Shown here: positions 10,366-21,095 of the stretch, piece by piece
Layout: every line of letters begins with the position of its first letter
How positions within the stretch are numbered: position 1 is the first letter of the stretch
Assembly: GCA_943704525.1 (NCBI GenBank)
Contig: CALSCQ010001377.1
Location: forward strand, 1-29,335
Direction of reading: 5' to 3'
Source of the DNA: Pigoraptor vietnamica
Lineage: Eukaryota; Opisthokonta; Filasterea
Length of the DNA stretch: 29,335 bases
Translations under genes and position numbers: made by a program
Notes under the pieces: model-generated
Told to the model about the DNA's origin: nothing
The model's database searches: none
What the model saw: the letters and a program-made list of their open reading frames with translations, nothing else

Positions 10366-11490
10366 ATGGAAAACGACGTCGCTTTCACTCTCGACTCTAT
10401 TTTAACCACAGCAGCGGCGTGGTATGAACAACAACTTCAAGACGGGGTGGCAGCGGCCGTGCCAGCATTCCGCGGAACGGTGCGAGACTCCAACTCGCCA
10501 GAGCCCGCCTTTCATCTCAGTTCGGCCGTTAGCGCGCTCTGCACGACGGACACACCAACAAACGACGGTGCGGCCGCGACAGCTGTCGACGAAAACATGG
10601 CGCTTGATTTCGACTTCGACGATTTCTCCGCCGAATGTCTCGAAGCGTTCGGCGAAATCAGTTCGGCGGCTTCAAGCGGCGACGCCGACTCTCTCTTATA
10701 TACCATTGGCGTCGCGAGCACCGGCGAGCCCTTCGTGCTTCATCCATCCGCCGCCGGCAGTGACGTTGTTAGTACCCGATCAACCGTGACACCATCGCTA
10801 AAGGAATTGGGGTGGTTGGGTGAAGCCGCTGGCGTCGAGCATCGCATGGGATCGCTTCGGTCCGAAACTGCCTTTGTTCTCCTCTCCATCCTCGTTACGC
10901 GCGCGAATGACGCCCGCCTCCTTGATTGCAACGAAGTCGCCGCTGACTACGATAAGCAGATAGATGATCTTTTCTTATCTCGCGGGATTTCGCCGGCGAA
11001 TCTACGGCACGAAACGCTACTTTCCGCGTGCGACGAACTCAACGACATCATCTTCGGCATGCTAGGCGTGTATGCGCACTTGAATAAGGAGCTAAACGGC
11101 GTCCGCGCGGCACTCCGAGAACTCGCCAACACTGCCGACGGAGCCTTATCGAGCGCTATTGCCAACGGCCTACGCGCTGAATGCCAGCGTCGCGCTGGCA
11201 CCGCGAGGAGACGCGCAGAAATGCAGATCAACGATCTCCGTACCGATTTTGTTGCCAAACGCAAAAGGGGAACGCACCCAAAGGAGACGATCCAAACGCT
11301 GAAGGCGTGGCTACATGCGCATCCGACAGATCCGTATCCAGACGAAATCGAGAAGCAAGCCCTCATGCGCACGACGGGTCTGACGTTGCGACAACTCGAC
11401 AACTGGTTTATCAACGCGCGCCGCCGCATCTTGCAGCCTATGATGGAACGCGCGCGTCACGAGGCTGGTCTTTCGGTGACCACCAATTAA
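10366..11490 (+). CDS. TALE-class homeodomain transcription factor
   Basis: Single exon, 374 aa. The homeodomain lies at about 293-356 and starts KRKRGTHPKE. It has the three-residue loop extension (HPTDPYPDE) between helices 1 and 2 and a recognition helix LDNWFINARRR with Ile at position 50, both hallmarks of the TALE class (Meis/PBX/KNOX/BELL type). Upstream of it, residues about 175-290 are helix-forming and could be a dimerisation region, but I cannot match them to MEINOX or PBC. The N-terminal 140 residues are acidic and low in complexity (LDFDFDDFSAE), like an activation domain. In protists TALE proteins often act in mating-type or ploidy control as heterodimers; that role here is inference. 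It is intronless amid intron-dense neighbours and ends only 46 bp from the convergent GTPBP1 stop. Confidence 0.93.
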   Translation: MENDVAFTLDSILTTAAAWYEQQLQDGVAAAVPAFRGTVRDSNSPEPAFHLSSAVSALCTTDTPTNDGAAATAVDENMALDFDFDDFSAECLEAFGEISSAASSGDADSLLYTIGVASTGEPFVLHPSAAGSDVVSTRSTVTPSLKELGWLGEAAGVEHRMGSLRSETAFVLLSILVTRANDARLLDCNEVAADYDKQIDDLFLSRGISPANLRHETLLSACDELNDIIFGMLGVYAHLNKELNGVRAALRELANTADGALSSAIANGLRAECQRRAGTARRRAEMQINDLRTDFVAKRKRGTHPKETIQTLKAWLHAHPTDPYPDEIEKQALMRTTGLTLRQLDNWFINARRRILQPMMERARHEAGLSVTTN

Positions 11491-11536
11491 AGAAATCGAT
11501 AGCCAAAACCTTAATGCCAGTTGAATAAGCAGTAAT

Positions 11537-13876
11537 CTACACAGAGATTGTTCTATTTTTTGCCTGCTGCCTCGTGTTCTCTGCTCTTGGAGCCTGAGGC
11601 GCCGCGGTGGCCCCTGCCTCGAACACCCGCGTCACCGTGCCCACTGCCTTTGTGCGCCCTTCGCGGAAGACAATGCGCGCGCCCACGGGAATGCACTCGG
11701 GGTGCCGCACGAGGCGGAACCGGACGGTGGCCTTGTCGCCCGTGCGCATGTGCTCACGGTCGGTCAGCTGCAGCGACGCCGTCTGCCGCACCGGCCCGCA
11801 GTGCACCATCGCCTGGTAGCGCGCGCCAATCGTGGTCGGGTGGTGCAGCACGAGAATGTCCGCCTCAAACTCGCGGCACGCGACGGGGTGCGCCTCGCGC
11901 GCGGCCAGCACCATGCCCTTGCGCACGGCACCGCGCTTGACCTTCTTGAGCGCAAACGACGCGGCCTGTCCGCCGCGCACGAGGTTCACCGGCGTGCGCT
12001 TGCGGTGGATGGACTTGATGGAGACGGGCTGGAACTGGCCGAGCGCATCCGGGCCAAGCAACAGTGTGTCGTTGGGCTGCACTGTCCCACGGAGCATCGT
12101 CCCCGAGACAACCGTTCCGACGCCCTGCAGCCGACCACAGGCCGTTGTCAGCGCAGCCGCACAAACCCCTGCCGGCCCAGCACACCGGCGATGCACAATC
12201 ACATCAAGTAGCGGCCACAAGGAGGCGAGAATGTAACAGCACGCACACGACGGAGAAGCCCGCGAAAACACACCGGCACTGCAAATGTCTCGTCGATTTG
12301 AAAGTACGCGGGTTCGTTGGCGTGGCTCTCCGCGCGCGTGGTGAGCAGGTTGAGAAAGAGGCGAAGGAGATCGAGGTTTTCGCCGGTGACGTTTGACACT
12401 TGGAATATGGGGCAAATTCTGTTGACGCACAACAACGACGACGGGGCACGAGGCAATCCATCGTTAAAGCGGAGACGCCATGTACAAGGGCAAAAAAAGC
12501 CCACCTTTCGGACACAAAGTTCGTTGCAGTGACAACGGCGTCGTCGGGGGAGGAGACGACGAGGGGGATCTTGCGGCAACCGGGCGACTTGAGCACCTTC
12601 GTGAGCATCGACATGGTCTCGCGAAACACATTCGGCGGACACATGTCAATCTTGGTTACGACGACAAAGACGGGGACGTTCAGCGCCAGTGCGAGGCCGA
12701 GGTGCTCTGCAACAGGCGCCATTCGGAGGGGAGCATGTAAGTCATTTGGGATGCACCCGTGTGCGCTGCGTGCGGGTAGCGGTCGACGGGGAAAAGACGG
12801 AGTTCCAACGATACGGACAGACACGGCGTGAAGGCCGGCAGCACACGGGCCCCGCAACCCACCCTTGGTCATCCCAATGACGCCGTGGTTCGCGCCCACC
12901 TGCGGCAGCAACCGGCCACGAACACCATCACCAACACAGGGACATACGAGAGCGCGTAACCACCCGCACTTGTTACGCACCATCAGCATGGCAAAGTCTG
13001 GCACGTGGCCGGTGAGCCCAAACACGGTCGTCTTGAGGTACTTCTCGTGCCCCGCAAGGTCAATGAACGTGATCACTTTCGATGCAGCCATGCAAATCTC
13101 GGTCCAGTCGAGCGCGCCCGTGTGCGCGTCCGGCGCGTTCACAGGCCGCCCCTTCGAGTCAAAGCCGAGAATGTCGTGGCCCACGCTGCTCGTGCGCCCG
13201 CTCTCGGACTCGTGCTTGTGGCGAAACAGCCGTGCGCGCGACAGGCCACGCCCGTTGTCGAGCGTGTTGTGCGTCAACACCCCAAGCAGCGTCGACTTGC
13301 CGGCGTCCACATTCCCGACGACGGCAACGCGAATCTCAAGAAAATCCCCCTCCGCCGCGCGCCGCCGCACGAGAAACTCGGCAACAGCCCCGCCGTCTTC
13401 GCGCCGCTCGCGCAAAAGGGAGGCGTCTGCGTCGGCCGCGTCCGCCAACCTTTGCAACGTCTCCTTCGACGCCTCCATCTCGGCGTCCGAGAGCCCACGC
13501 GCTGCGTCTGCACTCGCCGTAAGCGCACTTGCAAGCGCGATCAACTCAAGGGCAGCCACACGCACCTCCAATGCCAATCTCATAAAGCGTCTCGCCGTGC
13601 CCTTCCTGCAGCCGGCAGCGCAACGCGTCCAACAGCCGTGAAAACTCTTGCGGCGACGGATTCACAAGCCGTAACTGCGTAGACAAACGCGCTCAGATCG
13701 GGAGATGCACGCACCCACCCACGGCGCACAACACCCACCCGCACGTCCGTTCCTACGTCGGCCTGTCCGCCGTCGCTGTCCCCATCGCCAAGCAGGTCGA
13801 CGTCCGCGTCGCTCCCACCAAACAGCGCGTGGGCCGCGGCAAACTGTGCGCCGGGCTGTTCTTTTGGTTGTGCCAT
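11537..13876 (-). CDS. GTPBP1: GTPBP1/GTPBP2-family translational GTPase
   Basis: Seven exons (13876-13745, 13674-13566, 13507-12981, 12899-12863, 12706-12505, 12418-12274, 12124-11537) give 579 aa. The N-terminus is acidic, followed by the family's own upstream domain (LRLVNPSP... then [17 protein letters not shown]). The G domain has P-loop GNVDAGKST at 145-153, switch region [22 protein letters not shown] at 230-236 and TKID for guanine recognition. The EF-Tu-like domains 2 and 3 follow ([33 protein letters not shown]). This family is related to EF-1A and Hbs1 and in animals has been linked to ribosome-stall rescue and mRNA turnover. The human protein is longer mainly at both termini. The 37-nt fourth exon is unusually small. 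GTPBP1 versus GTPBP2 cannot be settled by eye; a single ancestral member is likely. Confidence 0.93.
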
Positions 13877-14067
13877 CGCAGGCGCAGAGTGGAAAAAGAA
13901 GCGCGTCGGTGGACCAATACTGCGGTTGTCTTCCTTTATGTCGTGCTTCTGCAAAGCGTGTCGACATGGCATCACACAGCGGCAACGTCCGCATTGCCCA
14001 TATGAGGCAACGGCCCGTTTCGCAAAGCCCCAATTGGCATCAGCGTAACAGACTGTTACTTGTCCAG

Positions 14068-15483
14068 TTAACGAAAGTCGGCCGAGTCCTCACTCGAGTC
14101 CGTGTCGCTGTCTCCGCTGCGGTCCGTGCCCCACTCGTCCTCGTCGGGATAGTCGTTGCGCCAATTGCCCTCGTCTGTGCCGCACGCGCGCACCGGTCAG
14201 TTCAACCGCAGCCTCGCTTGCGGCACACGCACACAATAACAACCCTCACCGTTCGAGTCTTCGTCCTCTCCCATGTCCTCTTCTTCGTCGTACTCGTGCT
14301 CGAGCACAAGTTCTTCGTCGAATGACACCACGGGGATGCTGCAAGAGCAGGAGCACTAAGACAGGACCCCTGCACCACACGCGCGCAGCCACACTTGCCT
14401 GTCCTCCGCATTCGCCGCGTCCTCGTCCTCGAGGCAATAGACGTCGTACACATACTCCGTTCGGGCTGCAGCCGACAAGAACCACCGCCGCGTTAGGGAA
14501 TGTCGCACTGCATCAACCGTAAACGCGCATTATCGCACCTCGGAGACTAAGGGACTCGCGCACCATCGGTATCAGGTTACACGTCACGGCATCTCTTGGA
14601 TCAATTCTGCGGCGCGTACTGCTGAGGTCGCATAAGACACACAGCACGTGGGAACTACGGCAGCAACACGGTGAACGCGCGCGCACCTGGCGCGGTCTGC
14701 GGCGTCCCCAGGCCGTGCCCACTCGCAGTCGTAAAGGTCAAACGTGCGCTCCATTTCGTCACCGGCGTCGCCGCTGTGAAGAGAACGCATGAGCTCGGCG
14801 AATGGCAAAGGGCCGCACAAGGCCACACAAATACGCACCCGCGGGCGCGGTGCTGGTTCACGTGTCGCAAGCGGGCCTCCTTGGTCGCTTTCTGCCAGAC
14901 AACTAGGCCGTGAGCTGGTGCCAGCGCAGCGGCTCAGCCACATCAAGTACCTTCGCGGTGTCGGCATGCGATGCGCGCCGTTCTTCTGCAGTGGCGAGTG
15001 CGCGCGGGTCCTTGCGCGGCTGCGCGGCCTTTCGCGCTGCCTCGTTGTCTTCAATTTGCGACTGCACACAGGGCGCGAGTTGTTGCATGGGGACGCAGTG
15101 AAAATGCTCACGTACGCGCGTGGCACATGTACCCACCCGAATGTCTTGCGCGCACGTGGGATCATTCGCAAAAGAGAGCGGCACAGAGGCCAGTCGTCTG
15201 AAAATGCCATCTACAGATGGGCAAGAAAGGTGAGGAAACAAAAAAGAAAGCGCACGGCAGCGATCCCGTTCCCACAGCCCCACGCACGCACCGGGGACAT
15301 CTCCATCACGTCGCACTTTCGGTTGGCGCAGCACTGCATGCGCACGGGATAAGGCGACCAAGCGTCGGTTAGTGCGCAGAATGGAGAACGAGAACAACGA
15401 GCACACGCGTGCCGCCCACCGAGCACATCGAGAGGGTCCTCGTCGAGGCGGCGCTTGATGCGCAACAATGGCGGTCGTTCCAT
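14068..15483 (-). CDS. SLC7A6OS: Iwr1/SLC7A6OS-type RNA polymerase II nuclear import factor
   Basis: Ten small exons (15483-15420, 15333-15292, 15210-15137, 15061-14951, 14891-14839, 14773-14687, 14606-14539, 14465-14399, 14338-14250, 14174-14068) give about 253 aa. The N-terminus LLRIKRRLDEDPLDVLVL matches the family's opening K-R-K-R/P-x-x-x-L block. Then come IFRRLASV, FDLYD, CNLIPMVRESL, the signature YVYDVYCLE, and an acidic tail containing NWRNDYPDEDEW, the classic Iwr1 end. In yeast Iwr1 carries assembled RNA polymerase II into the nucleus. Exon 8 appears to end at a GC donor (AG|GCAAGT); a GT alternative 4 nt on also keeps the frame and would insert several Cys-Ser residues. Exon 5 is the weakest part (see findings). 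It is tandem with GTPBP1 and head to head with AMDHD1. Confidence 0.88.
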
Positions 15484-15672
15484 TCTCAGACGTGAGGCTA
15501 GCAAAGAACGCACGAGAAGTGGCGCGAGACTACATGTCAAAGAGGTTCACGTAGACGCGTTTGAATTGGTCCACGTGATGTTGTACGAAGTGGAGCAGGG
15601 GCGCACTGGCTTTGATTTTCAGTGTGCAGCCGTGCTCAGAGAAGCCAGTTGGCCTGTGGGGCGAGGGCGAGA
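15484..15672. promoter_or_regulatory. Shared promoter region of Iwr1 and AMDHD1 genes
   Basis: Only 189 bp separate the divergent start codons. It contains ATTGG (inverted CCAAT) at 15565-15569 and, directly after, an E-box CACGTG at 15572-15577. These are consistent with a bidirectional promoter; activity is inferred. Confidence 0.4.
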
Positions 15673-17692
15673 ATGGCGCCCACATTCCTCCTGCGCATAC
15701 GGCGGGCATCGCAGGTGGTGCGCGTGTGTGCGCACCGCGAGCCGTACAAGGTCGGCGGGGACATGCGGCGGCTCGAAATACTTGCGGATGCGACCGTGAT
15801 TGTGGGTCACGACGGCCTCGTCCACACGGTGGCGCTGGAAGAGGAGCTGGAGAAGCAGGCGTGGTACCGCGAGGCCTCGTTTGAGACGGACGTGGATGGC
15901 GCTGGAAAGAGCGTCGTGCCGGGTGGGCAGGGGCTTGTGTTCGTTCGTCCTGCGCACCCTCTGTTGTTGCGCAGCACGTGGACCGGTGCTCAACCGCGCC
16001 CTCCCTGCGCAGGTCTTGCCGATGGCCACACTCACCCGGTGCGTTGACGTCATGCTGTTGCCTTTTCTGCTGCACGGTGACACGAGCGCTCACCCACTTC
16101 CATCTCCAACAGGTGTGGAGCGGAGACCGCGTGCACGAGGTACGGGGCGAATGTGGCTGTGCATCTGCTTACGCGACACGCTCACTCGCGTTGCGCGCAG
16201 TTTGCTATGAAGCTGGCGGGCGCCACCTACATGGACATTCACAAGCAAGGCGGTGGCATTGGGTTTACGGTGCGTCGCTGTGTATGGCCGTTTGCGCCGT
16301 GTAGCGCTCGTCTCACACAAAACGGTCCCTTGCTCTTGTGCGCTGCCACGCGGTCTTGTCTGCGGTCAGGTGCGGCACACCCGACAGAGCAGCGAGGAGG
16401 AGCTGTGCGCCTCCCTTCGCCGGCGGCTCGATCGCATGCTGCGCTGCGGGACGACGCTTGTCGAAGCCAAGAGCGGGTACGGCCTGGAGACGGCCACCGA
16501 ACTCAAGATGCTCAAGGCACGTCACGCGCTGCACAGGCACAGACGGCACGCGCTAAACCTTGCTCATCTCTCCAGGTCATCCACGACGTCGGCCGCGACC
16601 ACCCCGTCACGCTGGTGGCGACATACCTTGGGGCGCATTCGGTTCCGCAGGGCACGTCCGCGCGGGAGTACGCGACGGACGTCGTCGAGCGGCAGCTGCC
16701 CGCCATTGTCGCCGCTGCGTCGCGAGGGGAGATATCGCCCGCCAACATTGACGTGTTCCACGAGAAGGGGGTGTTTGAGGGCGAGGAGACGCGCCGCATT
16801 CTCGAGGTGGGTCTGCGCGCGCGCTGCAGCCTTAAGTCGAATGCAGGCGCAAACCGCCCGTTGCCGTGCAGGCGGGGAAGGCGGCGGGCCTTGCGATCAA
16901 CTTTCACGGCGACGAGCTCAATCCCATGTGCTCGGGGGAATTGGGAGCGGACGTGGGCGCGCTTGCTATCAGCCACCTTGAGGAGGTGTGTATGCGCCTC
17001 TCCCTGTGTTAACGAATGCTCGCGCCTGTTCGAACAACAATTCAGCGCCTACTCCCTAACTCGCACCGCACGCAACAGGTGAGCGAGGCCGGCATTGCGG
17101 CGATGGCGCAGCACAAGATATTTGCCGTGCTCCTCCCGACCACCGCGTACATTCTGCGCATCAAGCAGCCCCCCGCACGCCGCATGATCGACGCGGGTGG
17201 GTGATTTGCAAGCGTGCGCCGGGGTGGTTCGATGGGCGTTGACGGGGCGTGGCGGGAGAGAGCGGCTGTGCTGAGCGTGAGGTGCGCAGGCGTGCCAGTG
17301 TGCCTCGGGAGCGACTTCAACCCCAACGCCCACTGCCTCTCGATGCCCTTCGTCATGAACCTCGCGTGCGTCAACATGCGACTCACTATGGAGGAGGCGC
17401 TCGTGGCCGCCACCATCAACTGCGCCGGTGGGTGGACGTGTTCCGCTGGCACTCGCTGTGAACAAGGAAATTGTCCGCGCGAATGCCGTTTTGCACGCCC
17501 TTTTCATTGCCCAGTGTCCCACCCGCAGCGTCCCTGAGGCAGTCGCACATGCACGGGTCCATCGAGCCCGGCAAGTACGGCAATCTGGTCATCGTGGACA
17601 ATCCGCGGTGGGAGCACCTCGTGTATGAGCTTGTCGACCCCCCGATCCACTCGGTCGTCGTGCGCGGGCGCGTCGTGCACACCGCCCGCTGA
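15673..17692 (+). CDS. AMDHD1: Imidazolonepropionase, eukaryotic AMDHD1 type
   Basis: Ten exons (15673-15922, 16013-16038, 16113-16139, 16201-16269, 16370-16516, 16576-16806, 16872-16985, 17079-17196, 17290-17427, 17529-17692) give 427 aa, the normal family length. The enzyme hydrolyses 4-imidazolone-5-propanoate to N-formimino-L-glutamate, the third step of histidine breakdown, in the cytosol. It is an amidohydrolase-fold metal enzyme. Zinc-binding HTH lies in GHTHP at 88-92. Other conserved blocks are FAMKLAGATY, GTTLVEAKSGYGL, GAHSVP, NFHGDE, AISHLEE, LPTTAY and LGSDFNPN, the last carrying the catalytic-site Asp. Exon 5 ends AAG followed by gcacgt, so intron 5 appears to be GC-AG; no in-phase GT donor fits. 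Exons 2 and 3 are only 26 and 27 nt. No other hut gene lies in the window. Confidence 0.95.
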
Positions 17693-17743
17693 GGCCCCTG
17701 CATGAGGGCGTGCGGATGGCGTCGCAGTCGGCCACGCGCGCGG

Positions 17744-19772
17744 CTATCGCTCTGCGTTGGCCTTGAGCATCTCGGCAATACAGTACTCGTTCTCCTGCCC
17801 AATGTCCGTTAGGCGCACGTCCATCCGCCGTATGCGCTTGTGGCCCGCGGCGCCGTCCTGCACCAGCTTGCCGCCCTCGGGGCCCAGCTTGTTGCACGTG
17901 ATGTCCAGGTCCTCCAGGGACGTGTTCTGGCGGAGGAGCGCGCCGAGCGCCGTCGCCGTCTCAATGCCCAGCGAGTTGCTTCCAATGTTGAGCGACTTGA
18001 GCGTGTTGTTGCGCGCGAGGCCCTCCACCAGCGCGCGCCCGCCCGCATCGCCCAGCCGGTTCAGGCGCAGGTTGAGCGACTCGAGCGTCGTGTTGTGCTC
18101 GAGCGAGCGGCCGATGCTGTTGCCGCCGGACCGCTGAATCTGGTTGTCGCAGAGGTCGAGCGTGACCAGCTTGCTGTGGCCCTTGAGCAGCTTGGCCACG
18201 GCACGGGCGCCGCTGTCGCCGATCTTGTTGTGGGAGAGGTCTGCAGGGCAAGGGGAAACGGTGTCGGGGATCAGACAGGGCGCGAAAACAGAGGCGGACC
18301 GAAGCGCGGGCGACACTCACCGAGCACGCGGAGAGCGGGGTGGTCTAGCAGGTGGCTGATGAGGATGCGCACGCGTGCGTCGTCAATAGAGCTCCGATAG
18401 AGCCGCAGCGTCGTGAGTGCGGGCGTGCGCGTCTTGAACGTGCGCGCGAGCATCTGGCAGTCGCGTATGGTCATGCCGAAAAGCGACCAATCAAAGTTCA
18501 TCCCGCAATGGCGCACGCCGTACGTGAGGCTCAGCTCGCGCAGCTGGGGCAGCGCCTCGATGGCCGCCGCCAGGTTGACGTGGTCCTGCTGCGGCCCGCG
18601 CCCGTCGCCGTCGTCCCCAGAGCCCTCCTCTTCCTCATCGTGCTCGCTAATTTCCGCGCCCACACTCGCCACGGAAAGCGTCGACGACGTCGCGGCCAAG
18701 TTGTGTGTCCCGGACGAGGCGTTGCGGCCACCCTTCTCAGCCGGCGCGGCCCCGCTTCCTCCGCGCCCCGCAACCCCTCCTGCGACTTTCGAATTGGTGG
18801 CAGAGACGGTCGCGGGTGCTGGGGCTGCCGCGCTCGGGGACGGGGCAGCGGCGGGCGGATGCGTACCCGCGGACCGACCGCCGAAGTCTCGGCCATCGCG
18901 GTCGCGCGCCGGCGGAAGAAGCTGGCGAATATCGAGGCGGGTGACGAAGGGCGCGGACAGCCGCAGCAGCTTGGCCATTTCGGCGCTGTCGAGCCTGTTT
19001 GGCACAATCTTCTCAATGTACTCATCGAGGTTGCGCTCGAAGAACGCCTGCTTCCACGACCCCCCGTGCGCAGCCACGTCGTTGATCTTCCATCGCGCGG
19101 CACAGCAGCGCTGCCAGTAGCCCTCGTGCGCAATGAGGGGCGCCGTGATATGAAGGGGGACGTCGGTGCTGAGCTGGTCGAGCACCCGCGTGCGGTACTT
19201 GGGCGGCAGCTCCGTCAGCAGCGGGTTCTCTGCAGCAGCACACGCGTGTCAGCACACAGCGGTTACGGCCTGACACACAGCGGTTACGGCCACACGCAGA
19301 AGGAATGCGGCGTGTGCGCATTGCATGACACCCACTTGCGAAGTTGGCCACAATGTGCGCGACGCAGAGGTCGACCAGCCGCGGCACCAGCGCCACGTTC
19401 CACTCGGGGTCCTCTGCAATAACGCGCCGCATGCGCCGCGGGTCCGTCACCGCCGGGCGCGTGTCCGGTATGGGCACAGCCGCGGGAATGGCCACGCTCG
19501 AACGCTGCGCCATGTGTCAGTTCGTCAGTCACATCAAACGCGCTGCCTTCAGCTGTCTGCCGCACCACGCCACTCACCCGTCTCGCTGCCAGGCTATCGG
19601 TGCGCGGTAGCTCGGCGACGGCCACAGGCTCCTCCAGCGAAGGATGAACCACGTCGGCGGCCTCGCGCGCTGTTGCGTCTGCATCGTCCACGAGGTTGGT
19701 TGCAGATGCACGCAGCTGCGACGCCGTCTGCGACGCAGGCCGCGAGCGCGTGGGCGTCTGATCCTCGCCCAT
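17744..19772 (-). CDS. TCTE1: TCTE1/DRC5, leucine-rich-repeat subunit of the nexin-dynein regulatory complex
   Basis: Four exons (19772-19578, 19504-19336, 19229-18321, 18240-17744) give 589 aa. After a disordered N-terminus comes RRMRRVIAEDPEWNVALVP, then YWQRCCAARW, HGGSWKQAFFERNL and later CGMNFDWSLFG, all characteristic of TCTE1. A low-complexity Gly/Ala/Ser and acidic insert splits the middle. The last 190 residues are ribonuclease-inhibitor-type LRRs (DLSHNKIGDSGARAVAKLL, LNLRLNRLGDAGG and so on), ending with DVRLTDIGQENEY. In Chlamydomonas and animals this protein sits in the N-DRC linking axonemal doublets and is needed for normal beating, so the organism probably builds a motile flagellum. 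Intron 2 carries a small duplication. An in-frame ATG exists further upstream; the chosen start begins the first plausible leader. The stop is 51 bp from the AMDHD1 stop on the other strand. Confidence 0.93.
19253..19291. repeat. Two-copy 18-bp direct repeat in TCTE1 intron 2
   Basis: CACACAGCGGTTACGGCC occurs at 19253-19270 and again at 19274-19291, a 21-bp period, inside the intron. Confidence 0.85.
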
Positions 19773-20047
19773 GGTAGCGTTGGGCGGTCGAATTGCGCAA
19801 GAGAGGTGTGTCAGACAGCGCAAGCGCCCACAGTCACGGAGTTCAGCAAATACCATCGGAAAGATGCGCAAGGTTTTGACTCGTTGAACCACTTGAACCT
19901 CCGTTGCCAGGACAACAAAGGGTCCTTACAGGTGGGCTCTGATTGGCTGGTTTGCCCAAGTGAGCAAGTGGAGCGCGTGAAACAATTTGAAAAGTGGCCA
20001 ACCTGTCATTGATTGATTTAAAAGAACGACTGGCGGCGATTACACGA
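19773..20047. promoter_or_regulatory. Shared upstream region of TCTE1 and kinase genes
   Basis: A 275-bp gap between divergent starts, less GC-rich than the genes to its left. It includes GATTGGCTGG at 19941-19950 (an inverted CCAAT core). No X-box-like ciliary element was recognised with confidence. Confidence 0.35.
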
Positions 20048-21095
20048 ATGGCCACACAGACCCAGAGCGACGCAGCGCGTCTGGCAGACGCGCTCGTGGA
20101 GGCTGAAGCTCGCCTCATCAGGCTGCTTGTCGGTTGTGCCGCGGGCGAAGCGCCTTCTAACGGAACGGTCGCCGATTGGGAAATCCCTGTCGCCGAACTA
20201 CAGTGGCCAACGCACCGGCGAGTTCTCGGCGAAGGTGGCTTCGCTTCGGTTGTGGCGGGCTCCTGGCGAGGCAATGCCGTCGCCATTAAGGAGGCACACG
20301 TTGCGTACTCGTCGGCGGACGCGCTCTCCGAATTCGTAGCGGAGGTTTCCGTACTTCGCCGTCTTCAACACCTGAACGTCGTGCACATGTACGGCGCGTG
20401 CGTCGATCCTCCCCGCGTCTTTGTTGTCCTTGAGCTGTTACAAGGAGGAACTTTATTTGACGCAATTCGATCTCGCTCATTGTGCGCTCCTGATCGAATG
20501 CACGTCGCACGCGGAATCGCCCGAGGCATGACGTACTTGCATGCGCAAGAACCGCCCGTTCTTCATCGCGACCTCAAGTCGCTGAATATTTTGTTGTCGG
20601 AGGATCTCACGCCGAAAGTTTCCGACTTCGGCATCTCGTATACGGGAGTATCGGCGACGGCGAGTTCAGGCACATTGAACTGGATGAGCCCCGAAACGAT
20701 GCGAAGTGGCACTTTTACTGTAAAGAGCGACGTATACAGGTACGTGAGCGCGAAAAGACGCATCTCCTTACTTCAAACTAACATTTTTACTTCCACCCAG
20801 CTTTGCCATGGTCCTCTTCGAAATATTTTCGGGCGAGGTACCTTATTCGTCCATGCTAGCGAGTGACATCATCCGAAATGTTATAGAGCTACGCGTCAGG
20901 CCTACGATTCCGCGTGGGATGCCTTCGACGGTTCGAAATGTTATGGCGAAAGCCTGGCACCACGAACCTTTATTGCGCCCCACGTTTCTCGAGATACAAA
21001 CCCGTTTCGATGCTTCGTCGTCGGCTCAAAGCAAGAAGAAACATGCATTACCTCTACTTTCAAAGAGGAAAGGGTCCACTATTGAAAAACAATGA
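20048..21095 (+). CDS. Protein kinase, tyrosine-kinase-like (TKL) group
   Basis: Two exons (20048-20739, 20801-21095) give 328 aa. A short helical N-terminus (residues 1-45) precedes a complete kinase domain: Gly-rich loop GEGGFASVVAG at 61-71, catalytic Lys in AIKE (K81), helix-C Glu99, catalytic loop HRDLKSLN at 173-180, DFG at 193-195, GTLNWMSPE at 208-216, then SDVYSFAMVLFEI across the splice junction. All residues needed for activity are present. LKSLN in the catalytic loop, W-M-S-P-E and DVYSF are typical of TKL/Raf-like kinases, which phosphorylate Ser/Thr. The substrate is unknown. Translation starts at the first ATG in frame; an in-frame stop lies upstream at 19988. The last 30 residues are basic. 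Confidence 0.92.

Noticed and set aside
18352-19422. 356-codon + frame opposite TCTE1
   Set aside because: Antisense shadow in GC-rich DNA; TCTE1 signature blocks are on the other strand.
19994-20047. GTG at 19994 as kinase start
   Set aside because: Non-ATG starts are unlikely in a nuclear gene; the first in-frame ATG at 20048 gives a complete kinase domain.
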